A DNA stretch of 64,000 nt from Colwellia sp. RSH04. Its GTDB lineage: Bacteria > Pseudomonadota > Gammaproteobacteria > Enterobacterales > Alteromonadaceae. The DNA lies in contig NZ_QXIO01000003.1 of assembly GCF_003545765.1 (NCBI RefSeq), forward strand, positions 62,001-126,000, written 5' to 3'. The translations under genes and the position numbers were made by a program. This document shows positions 57,042 to 64,000 of the stretch, in pieces. The notes below the pieces were generated by a model. It was not told where the DNA came from and did not search any database. It was given only the letters and a program-made list of their open reading frames with translations. Within the stretch, counting starts at the first letter, position 1; each line of letters starts with the position of its first letter.

Positions 57042-57221
57042 ATGCCTTTGAATAATGTTCAATCACCCTGTGTACGAAATTGCTGCTTAAACGAACAAGA
57101 TATATGTTTAGGTTGCTTTAGAAGCTTAAAAGAGATTACACAATGGAGCTCAGCAAGTAACCAAAGCAAGCTAGCGATCATTGAAAAAACTCAACATCGC
57201 CGTCAACAACAAAAACGGTAA
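57042..57221 (+). CDS. DUF1289 small cysteine protein
   Basis: The protein is 59 aa from the ATG at 57042. It has the DUF1289 pattern of four cysteines, SPCVRNCCLNEQDICLGCFR, followed by the conserved ITQWSS segment and a basic tail (HRRQQQKR). The cysteines probably bind zinc or an iron-sulfur cluster. The function is unknown. A TTG at 57036 is in frame but not needed. Confidence 0.85.
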   Translation: MPLNNVQSPCVRNCCLNEQDICLGCFRSLKEITQWSSASNQSKLAIIEKTQHRRQQQKR

Positions 57222-57261
57222 AGACATCACAAAGTGAATAGTAAAAAACGATAATTCTTTA

Positions 57262-58857
57262 CTATTTTTTGAAGCTATCTTCCTCAATTGATAAAGCATA
57301 TTCTTTAAACTCCATATCAGCCTTTAAAATATGTTTTGCTAACCATTTATATAAAAACATAGCGACTTTATGATGAACTTCTAAATCATAGTCATTTAGT
57401 TTTTCTTTAATAACGAAAAACTTTTCCCTCAGTTCATTATGCTGTATCACGTGCTCTTCGGTTTTAGGAAAGTTTATTTGTCTTAATAAGTTTTCTTCAC
57501 ATTCAAAATGCAAATCAATATAAGAAATTAAATTATCAAAAATTGCTACGGTTGCCGCTTTACCTTCTTGCTTAAAAAAATCATTAGTCATTGCAAACAA
57601 CATTTTATGTTGTTCATCTAACTCTGCATTGCCCACAGTATATTCTGGCAACCATTTAATTTCTTGCGTTAATTGGCCAGATTTTCCAGGTATAATATCG
57701 ATTGGGTGTTTAACGGCTTTCGTAACACTTTTTAAAATAATACTTTTTTTAGAAGGTTTTATTAAGTAACTACTTAGCCCGTAAGTTATCCATTGATTAA
57801 TGGCTTGCTTATCTCGGTCATGAATGTAAGCAATTATTGGTAAGTGATTATGCATTGCTCTAAGCTGCTGAGTAATTTCTAATCCATTAATTGAAGGTAA
57901 ATCATAAGCTAATAAAACCACATCAGGCTCAAATATTTCTATCTGATTTAAGGCATCTTTACCGTCGTTTACTAATAAATATTTAAATACCGTTTCAGCA
58001 AATATTTCTTCAATCACTCGAGAGAATAAATCAGAGGGTTCTGCAATTAATATTTTATAACTGGATGTTTTATGCTTTTGTTCGCTGCCTTCAGTAAAAG
58101 CGTTTGGATTCACGCCTAAGGTTGTCTTTCTTTTAGGTGCATGATAGCTTTCAATATTTTGCTTTATTGACTGGCTATTAATTTTTAGCTCAACCATTTG
58201 CTGTAAAATGCCATCAATATTAGCGGAAATCGATTCATTCATTTCACCAAAATTAACACCAACAAGTTCGCTAAGCATCTCTTTAGCTTTGACATTTTCT
58301 TCTAAGTTATTGGTAGCGGTTAAAATGTTATCTTCACATTTTGAGGCTTCATGGGTAAAAGATTTTTTAAGTGTTACGCCATGTTCAATACACGAAGCTA
58401 ATTGATCTTCACCATCAGAAATAAGTTTTTCAATACTATTATTTTTATGGCTTTCAATAATTTTCAATTCGTGCAATAGCACAAGCTTTAACCGATAAGG
58501 ATCATTTAACGGGTTAATAATGGCATAGTTATCGAATAAACCATTTTCACACGCTAAAAAGGCACACTCTTTTTCCTTATTATGTATTAATAAAATAGCA
58601 CTGTGTGGTGCAATATTTTGTTCATATTCTTCAAGGTAATCGATATAAAACTGAATGGTATTTTTAACATTATTAGATGAGAGTAAAACCACTTTGGGTT
58701 TCAATTCAACAATATCATGAAGGGTATCTAGGCTAAATTTATAGGTTTTAAACTCTACCTCTAACTCCATAACTTGAGTAATCGCACTTTCAACGGTATC
58801 CCTGTCTTGGTAAATCATCACCACATCAGGGTGATTAGGTAAATTTACATGCTTCAT
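57262..58857 (-). CDS. Degenerate receiver-hemerythrin protein
   Basis: This 531-aa soluble protein has an N-terminal receiver-like domain (~10-135) without acceptor Asp, a helical linker (~140-235) and a second receiver-like domain (~266-385). In the latter the phospho-Asp position is Ala317 (VVLLAYDLPSINGLE), although the conserved Lys (LIKP) remains. A bacteriohemerythrin domain follows (~403-525) with iron ligands His417 (DEQHKML), His450 and Glu454 (LHFECEE), His469, His473, His509 and Asp514. It should bind O2 or NO at a di-iron site. Its start overlaps the upstream GGDEF/EAL gene by 4 bp, so it is probably a sensor partner of that enzyme. Confidence 0.88.
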   Translation of the reverse strand: MKHVNLPNHPDVVMIYQDRDTVESAITQVMELEVEFKTYKFSLDTLHDIVELKPKVVLLSSNNVKNTIQFYIDYLEEYEQNIAPHSAILLIHNKEKECAFLACENGLFDNYAIINPLNDPYRLKLVLLHELKIIESHKNNSIEKLISDGEDQLASCIEHGVTLKKSFTHEASKCEDNILTATNNLEENVKAKEMLSELVGVNFGEMNESISANIDGILQQMVELKINSQSIKQNIESYHAPKRKTTLGVNPNAFTEGSEQKHKTSSYKILIAEPSDLFSRVIEEIFAETVFKYLLVNDGKDALNQIEIFEPDVVLLAYDLPSINGLEITQQLRAMHNHLPIIAYIHDRDKQAINQWITYGLSSYLIKPSKKSIILKSVTKAVKHPIDIIPGKSGQLTQEIKWLPEYTVGNAELDEQHKMLFAMTNDFFKQEGKAATVAIFDNLISYIDLHFECEENLLRQINFPKTEEHVIQHNELREKFFVIKEKLNDYDLEVHHKVAMFLYKWLAKHILKADMEFKEYALSIEEDSFKK

Positions 58858-60896
58858 TCACTATCCTTGCAATGAGTATCAGTTCTAGCGTTGAACTGTA
58901 TTAACCATTGCTCAAACTCACTGGCTGGCAATGGTTTACTATATAAATAGCCTTGCTGGTTATAACACCCAAGTTGAATTAATTTATCGGCTTGTTGTTG
59001 GGTTTCTACCCCTTCTGCAATCAACTCTACATTAAAAGTTTTTGATAGTAAAATCAGCGCTTTTACTATCGCTGCATCTTGTTTTGAATGAACAATTTTA
59101 TCAATAAAGCACTTATCAATTTTAACATTATCAATGGGGAGGTTTTTTAGCCGTTGTAAAGAAGAGTAACCAGTACCAAAATCATCGATAGCTATTTTTA
59201 CCCCTAAACCACGTATAGCGGATAAAATAGGGTTATGTAAACTATTACCTTCAGAAAATACTGACTCTGTCACCTCAAGTTCAATGGCATCTCCAGGTAA
59301 CATTTCTTCTATGAGAACATCTCTTACTTGTGATAATAAATCATTTCTATCAAACTGTCTCAGTGAGACATTAATTGCCATAACACCAGTAAATACATTG
59401 CTTATGCGCCATTCTCTTAATTGATGACAAGCTGTTTTTAACACAAAAAGGCCAAGCTCTTTTATAGCACCATTTGCTTCTGCAATAGGAATAAATAAAT
59501 CTGGGGAGATAATACCTTGTGTAGGGTGTCTCCATCTTAAAAGACATTCAATACCGTAAACATGTTTCTTTTTCGCATCAATTTGCGGTTGATACCACAC
59601 TTCAAAATTTTGATTTTTAATCGCATTTGAAATTTCGCTTTCAAGCTCTAAGCGCTGGGTAATTGCTCTTTTTTCTTTAGTATCGAATAATAAGAAATGA
59701 TTACCGCCTTGCTCTTTCACTTTTAACATGGCAGTGTCCGCGAAAGAGATAAGCTCTCTTATATCTTCGGAGTCTGCAGGATATTGGCTAATGCCAATAC
59801 TCATAGTGACTTTAAATTCACCATATTTCGTGTCAAAGGGCTTTTCAAAAAGAGACATAATTTGCAGACAAATTTTATCGACATTTTTTATTGCTTTTTC
59901 CCCGTCAATAATCACTATAAACTCGTCTCCGCCTAAACGAGCTATCAAATCATTATCTCTTAACTTAGCGTGCAGGCGATCAGCAACATGTTTTAATAAT
60001 TCATCACCCACTTCATGTCCCATCGAATCATTGATAAATTTAAATCTATCTAGATCGCAAAAAAGTACAGCAAATCTCTCATTAGTTTCCTTACCTACCT
60101 CACATAAATTACGAAGTCGTTCAAACAATAAATTTCTGTTAGGTAAACTGGTTAATGGGTCATGATAAGCATGAAAGAGCTCTTCTTCTCGTGTTTTTTT
60201 TCTCGCACTAATATCGGTGAATTGTGCAATATAATTAGTAATTTCTTCGTTTTCATCTCTAATACTAGAAATACTTAACCATTCAGGGTAGATTTCACCA
60301 TTTTTACGTTTATTCCAAATCTCGCCTTGCCATTCTCCTTGTTTTTTCAACTGGCTCCAAAAATCTTGATAAAACGCCTTTTCTTGCCTGCCTGAATTTA
60401 ATATTGCTGGGGTTTTACCAATCACTTCTGATGGCTGATATCCGGTGATTTTATAGAAACTATTATTAACTGTTAAAATATTACCGTGCTTATCTGTAAC
60501 GACAATGGCTTCATTAGAGTGGTCAAAAATCTGCTCAATAATGGATAACTTTGATTTTGTAACATCAATAAAGCTGACATTATTAACGATCAGAATAATG
60601 CAACTTTCATTATTCTGTACTTGAGTGAAATAACTCACCTCAACGGAAAATTTACTGTTATCTTTCTTGACAAAGCACGTGTGAAAATGACCGAAATCAC
60701 TACTTTTTAAACTAATTTCTAATTGTTGTGATAGGTGACACGTAAGTACATCAACATACTTATCTAACAACTCTGAATGTAAAAATTGAGTCATTTCAAG
60801 AAACTGCTCATTAACATCAATAATAATGTAATTTTTATCTAAAGTAACAATACCCGTAGAAATTTCTTGAAGGGCTGTCTTGTCAAAAAAAGACAT
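58854..60896 (-). CDS. PAS-PAS-GGDEF-EAL cyclic-di-GMP protein
   Basis: The protein is 680 aa from the ATG at 60896, which has AAGGAA about 8 nt upstream; the frame extends nine codons further. Two PAS domains (~1-115 and ~120-240, the second with the PAC motif YIAQFTDISARKKT) precede GGDEF with intact ARLGGDEFIVIID. The EAL domain has IECLLRW and DDFGTGYSSLQRLKNLPID. No TM helix is seen, so it is cytoplasmic. The stop overlaps the start of the hemerythrin gene, which implies a coupled redox or gas-sensing c-di-GMP module. Confidence 0.92.
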   Translation of the reverse strand: MSFFDKTALQEISTGIVTLDKNYIIIDVNEQFLEMTQFLHSELLDKYVDVLTCHLSQQLEISLKSSDFGHFHTCFVKKDNSKFSVEVSYFTQVQNNESCIILIVNNVSFIDVTKSKLSIIEQIFDHSNEAIVVTDKHGNILTVNNSFYKITGYQPSEVIGKTPAILNSGRQEKAFYQDFWSQLKKQGEWQGEIWNKRKNGEIYPEWLSISSIRDENEEITNYIAQFTDISARKKTREEELFHAYHDPLTSLPNRNLLFERLRNLCEVGKETNERFAVLFCDLDRFKFINDSMGHEVGDELLKHVADRLHAKLRDNDLIARLGGDEFIVIIDGEKAIKNVDKICLQIMSLFEKPFDTKYGEFKVTMSIGISQYPADSEDIRELISFADTAMLKVKEQGGNHFLLFDTKEKRAITQRLELESEISNAIKNQNFEVWYQPQIDAKKKHVYGIECLLRWRHPTQGIISPDLFIPIAEANGAIKELGLFVLKTACHQLREWRISNVFTGVMAINVSLRQFDRNDLLSQVRDVLIEEMLPGDAIELEVTESVFSEGNSLHNPILSAIRGLGVKIAIDDFGTGYSSLQRLKNLPIDNVKIDKCFIDKIVHSKQDAAIVKALILLSKTFNVELIAEGVETQQQADKLIQLGCYNQQGYLYSKPLPASEFEQWLIQFNARTDTHCKDSE

Positions 60897-61071
60897 GCAA
60901 TATTTCCTTGTTAATAAACGCACTAGAAGATTTTTATTCTTTATTAATTAATAGCACCTTATGAAAATCTTTCCACTATTTCTCTGTAACTAAAGGTAAG
61001 GATAATTAATAAGTTGAGTGCCGTTAGAAAGAATGATTGTTAATCAAAACGGGGGAATAAAACGCATGCGT

Positions 61072-62025
61072 TTAATGAGATATCAAGCAAGTGTTTTTAA
61101 GCCATGACATTAGCTCAAGCTGGTATTTTTTACTCCATGCTCTGGCTGCTTGTATTTCGTTTATTTTATCGACAACAACTAATGACGTTGCATCAATAAT
61201 CATTTGGTTTGTTAGATTTATTTCCTTAATAAATTCATAAACGCATAAATTGTATTGTTTGAGCTTAGGCCAAGCAGCTTTTTTAAGCCATCCATTCTTA
61301 GGATTAGCGCAGTCTTTAGTTAACTGCTTATTAATTCCCCATTCAGGAACTGTTTCACATTCGGGTGAATAAGGTGGAAACTCAATAAATTGGCCAGTTA
61401 AATGCTCATCAGTCCAATTAGGGCTCCAATTTAAGATAAGAATAGGTTGTTGTTGTTTGATAGCATTAGATAACTTCTGCCATAACGCCGCTTCATTCGA
61501 TGATCGATCAATTTTATAATCCAACCTTAATGCCCTAATTATGTCTGCATCGTCATAATCCCATACACCTGTGTAATATACACCTTGACCACGAGAGTTC
61601 TCTGTTACAAAAAGCGATTTACACGTTATTAATGCTCGCCAATCAGGCAGCTCTGGACACAACTTTTCTAGGTATTTTGGATACCACCAATCTTCAGTAA
61701 CTATTGCATCATGTACTCCCATATCAAGTAATGATGCTTTCTCGACCAGTTTAGTAAAAACCTTCGCCATAGAAGGTTGCCAAACCTCTAACTGAAAATG
61801 AACTGTTCCGCGCTGCAATGCCCCCCATTGTTCATCGACACTAATATCAATAAATTCGACTTGTTCACCTTGCTTACTCAGTAGTTCACCAATAGCTAAC
61901 GAAATAACTCGCTGACTAGTCCATTGGTTTAAAGGAATAGAAATTATTGATTTATTTGCCATGACAGTAGCCGTAAAGCTAATGCTAATAACAAATAATA
62001 AAAGGAAAACAGTCAATTTAATCAT
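61072..62025 (-). CDS. Orphan glycine-betaine-type ABC substrate-binding protein
   Basis: This 317-aa exported protein has a signal peptide (LTVFLLLFVISISFTATVMA). The mature part has the OpuAC/ProX pattern: IPLNQWTSQRVISLAIGELL, FQLEVWQPS, and aromatic residues (SPNWTDE, DWWYPKY) that would form the quaternary-amine cage. No ABC permease or ATPase gene lies within the window. It may serve a transporter encoded elsewhere or have another ligand, since the family also binds choline-like compounds. Confidence 0.85.
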   Translation of the reverse strand: MIKLTVFLLLFVISISFTATVMANKSIISIPLNQWTSQRVISLAIGELLSKQGEQVEFIDISVDEQWGALQRGTVHFQLEVWQPSMAKVFTKLVEKASLLDMGVHDAIVTEDWWYPKYLEKLCPELPDWRALITCKSLFVTENSRGQGVYYTGVWDYDDADIIRALRLDYKIDRSSNEAALWQKLSNAIKQQQPILILNWSPNWTDEHLTGQFIEFPPYSPECETVPEWGINKQLTKDCANPKNGWLKKAAWPKLKQYNLCVYEFIKEINLTNQMIIDATSLVVVDKINEIQAARAWSKKYQLELMSWLKNTCLISH

Positions 62026-62232
62026 GAAAAAGGTACTGGTCTACAAGCATGACATATCCTAAAAAGTATAATTTTATCGAGTAAATCCTTTTACAAAGTA
62101 TATGAAGTAAACCTGAGTATTGCGAGAAAGCAAGCAAGAGTGCAATTAGACATAAGTACCAAGTTAGATACTGTTAGGTACAGTGAGTAAGCAATTAAAA
62201 ACACTTTCTCACTGTTTAATATAGATGTTCAA

Positions 62233-62319
62233 TTAATGAGAATGATTTGAAGAGATGTTATCCCCTTCATTATGATTTAAACCAGCGTGTTGATGCTCAA
62301 CAAACCCTTGATTAATCAT
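62233..62319 (-). CDS. 28-aa His-rich micro-ORF overlapping upstream stop
   Basis: ATG at 62319 overlaps the TGA of the upstream gene (ATGA) and opens 28 codons rich in His and Asn: FVEHQHAGLNHNEGDN and SSNHSH. It has coding character, but could also be a former C-terminal extension of the upstream gene separated by a frameshift at its T5 run. It is either a coupled small peptide, possibly metal-binding, or a decay remnant. Confidence 0.4.
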   Translation of the reverse strand: MINQGFVEHQHAGLNHNEGDNISSNHSH

Positions 62320-62969
62320 CGACGATAAAAAGTATCATTTTCATTATCACCAATATCTGCATAATCTGTAGATTTATAATCGAGTAACTGAGTAAACTTC
62401 TCTTTAGCCTTATCGCTAGCAAGACTGTACTTTACCAGTGACCATTGAGATATTATTTGCTCTGCTTGTGATACTTTTAGTGACTTAATTAACTTAAGAT
62501 TAGGTAACCAAACTAGTTGATATGTTGTTTCTGCTGATTGATAAGTTAGAACTTGCTCTGTATTACAGGCTTCACCTGTACTCTTTACCAGCTTCATTTT
62601 AGTTAAAAATTCCTCATTAATGAGTTGATATTTCGTATGCCAATCAAAGGAGCCTGTTATCTCATCTGCTTGGTATTCAATAACGCGCTTTTCATGATCA
62701 AAAAATCGATTTAACATTAAACGATTGTGGCTGGTTTTAGTCCACCACAGACCAATATTATTGTGCTCATATTGATGTATAACTTGGTTATCCAAGCGAT
62801 ATAAATTTAATTGCTGAAGTGTTTTGTTTCCTTGTTTTGTCACATCATTAATATCATATTGCGCAAAAACATGTTGTTGTTCAAGCTGGCAGCTATTGGC
62901 ATCATCTGCCTTAGCATTTAGCATGAATAGCCAACAAAAAAGTAGAGCTAGATATTGGTTTATATTCAT
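62316..62969 (-). CDS. Exported protein of unknown function downstream of alkaline phosphatase
   Basis: The protein is 217 aa from the ATG at 62969, which has GGGGAT upstream; a TTG at 62987 is less likely. The signal peptide is NINQYLALLFCWLFMLNAKA. The mature part is soluble with two cysteines (ANSCQLEQ, GEACNTEQ) and many aromatic beta-type segments (YEHNNIGLWWTK, FDWHTKYQLI). No family is recognised. It lies 67 bp after the phosphatase gene on the same strand and may share its phosphate-starvation control. Confidence 0.68.
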   Translation of the reverse strand: MNINQYLALLFCWLFMLNAKADDANSCQLEQQHVFAQYDINDVTKQGNKTLQQLNLYRLDNQVIHQYEHNNIGLWWTKTSHNRLMLNRFFDHEKRVIEYQADEITGSFDWHTKYQLINEEFLTKMKLVKSTGEACNTEQVLTYQSAETTYQLVWLPNLKLIKSLKVSQAEQIISQWSLVKYSLASDKAKEKFTQLLDYKSTDYADIGDNENDTFYRR

Positions 62970-62982
62970 AATAATTATCCCC

Positions 62983-63022
62983 AGCAATGCTGATACGCTT
63001 TTATTTGGGTACCAGCATTGCT
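62983..63022. promoter_or_regulatory. 10-bp hairpin between phosphatase gene and its downstream neighbour
   Basis: AGCAATGCTG (62983-62992) and CAGCATTGCT (63013-63022) are perfect arms with a 20-nt loop. On the minus-strand transcript the hairpin ends right before the GGGG ribosome-binding site of the downstream gene. It could be an attenuator, a processing site or a weak terminator. Confidence 0.65.
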
Positions 63023-63035
63023 TTATTAATTTTTA

Positions 63036-64000
63036 TTAATTCAACACAGCTTCAGCTTTATTAGCCAATGAAGCAGCACGGTTCATAATATGAAAAATAA
63101 TACTTTGTTCATTAGTACCCGCGACTAAATGACTTCCTGGTCCGATAGCATAAACACCAACATCTTCACCTGCATGAGTTTCTGAACTTTTAGGTACTAA
63201 AGCTTCCTGATGAAAACCAGGCGAGCTTGTATCAATGCTAGTAAGGTCTTGCCTCGCTGTGATAATGTCATGAGCGTACCCTGCATCGGCATCAGTTTCT
63301 TCCCCTAAATTTTTAAAACCGCGACCATTGGTATAGCCTAAGGTGGTGTAAGGTAAGTTATCTTTCGCTAAAGTAGGTTCGGTTTCACCTACGCTAACAA
63401 CCTTACCCAGAATAGGGTTGCCACGCTTAGGATAGCCGGCAATAGTAAATACATGGCTATGATCTGCGGTAACAATAATTAATGTTTCTTCTGGGTTGGT
63501 ATTTTTAACGGCTGCTTCGATGGCGTTTGAAAATTCTATGGTGTCAGTAAGCGCGCTATAAGCACTTCCTGCATGATGACCATGATCAATACGGCCAGAC
63601 TCTACCGTTAAAAAGAATCCTTCATCATTGTTATCAAGCACATCAATCGCTTTAGATGTCATTTCACTTAACGATGGCTCACCTGCCAAATCATTATGAC
63701 GATCCGCTTCATAATGCATATGTGATTCATTAAACAACCCCAAGACTCGTTCTGTATTATCAGCATCTAGCGCTGAAAAACCCGCTCTATCAACAACATA
63801 GTTACCCATAGGGTATGTCGCTTGCCATTCAGCAGTTAAGTCTCTTGCATCAGTACGATCGCCTTCTATAGCACTTGAAGCATCAATACTATTAAACGCT
63901 GCATCTTTAGGCAAAAAGTGTCTGCGTCCACCCCCCAACATAACTTCGATACCATCAATATCGATGCCTGCAAAACGGCTCTCAAGATTTTCTTCAAAGT
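63036..64000 (-). CDS. Alkaline phosphatase, C-terminal part (cut by window end)
   Basis: The frame stays open to base 64000, so the N-terminus lies outside the window; the ATG at 63941 is internal. About 320 residues are visible, with alkaline-phosphatase metal-site motifs VMLGGGRRHF, LTVESGRIDHGHHAG and IVTADHSHVF, and the C-terminal HAGEDVGVYAIGPGSHL (zinc-ligand His). These enzymes release phosphate from organic esters in the periplasm or outside the cell. The catalytic Ser would be in the missing part. Confidence 0.93.
   Translation of the reverse strand, partial: FEENLESRFAGIDIDGIEVMLGGGRRHFLPKDAAFNSIDASSAIEGDRTDARDLTAEWQATYPMGNYVVDRAGFSALDADNTERVLGLFNESHMHYEADRHNDLAGEPSLSEMTSKAIDVLDNNDEGFFLTVESGRIDHGHHAGSAYSALTDTIEFSNAIEAAVKNTNPEETLIIVTADHSHVFTIAGYPKRGNPILGKVVSVGETEPTLAKDNLPYTTLGYTNGRGFKNLGEETDADAGYAHDIITARQDLTSIDTSSPGFHQEALVPKSSETHAGEDVGVYAIGPGSHLVAGTNEQSIIFHIMNRAASLANKAEAVLN

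Overview
The window looks like a chromosomal segment of a marine, AT-rich gammaproteobacterium of the Alteromonadales (Colwellia/Thalassotalea type). This is inferred from the low GC content, the enterobacterial-like order rapA-rluA-(DUF3530)-djlA-lptD-surA-pdxA-rsmA-apaH, DUF3581 and DUF2797 genes, a type B PutA without a ribbon-helix-helix domain, and many GGDEF/EAL, HDOD and chemoreceptor genes. No tRNA, rRNA, CRISPR array or insertion sequence was seen. It was read by eye; no homology search was run.

Layout. 1-5.1 kb: arginine repressor, a large hybrid histidine kinase, and a methyltransferase/membrane protein pair. 5.4-9.7 kb: an RND efflux permease and adaptor. 10-13.1 kb: a nitroreductase, then a tight operon of two DUF1538 membrane proteins, a P-II-like protein and a CBS protein. 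13.4-14.8 kb: PhoH-type PIN-ATPase. 15.2-27.4 kb: the core rapA...apaH region (transcription recycling, RNA modification, outer-membrane biogenesis, vitamin B6, 16S rRNA dimethylation, Ap4A hydrolysis); apaG is missing from its usual place. 27.6-29.6 kb: a chemoreceptor.

29.7-33.6 kb: an accessory island and the most interesting part of the window. Two overlapping reverse-transcriptase genes on the minus strand match a type 3 defence-associated RT system (DRT3: drt3a then drt3b). Directly 3' of drt3b I find what looks like its non-coding RNA. An extended -10 promoter uses the drt3b stop codon as its TG; a 10-bp long-range stem closes the RNA; a CACACAC template lies in the loop between that stem and a second helix; and an intrinsic terminator ends it. 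A second terminator with nearly the same hairpin core lies at the other edge of the island.

33.7-47 kb: two HDOD paralogues, DUF2797, arfB, a GIY-YIG protein, DUF3581, a periplasmic ATP-dependent DNA ligase, a methyltransferase, an NSS symporter, and an Lrp regulator beside putA. 47-52.4 kb: a CBS protein, a GAF-GAF-GGDEF-EAL protein, a lipoprotein and rsuA. 52.4-54.6 kb: a decayed outer-membrane-protein gene with two in-frame stops and a G9 tract, then an acuR/acuI-like pair (acrylyl-CoA detoxification) with matching operators. 54.6-61 kb: two more GGDEF/EAL proteins and a hemerythrin protein whose receiver domain lacks its phospho-aspartate. 61-64 kb: an orphan glycine-betaine-type binding protein, an unknown exported protein with a His-rich micro-ORF, and the C-terminal part of an alkaline phosphatase cut by the window end.
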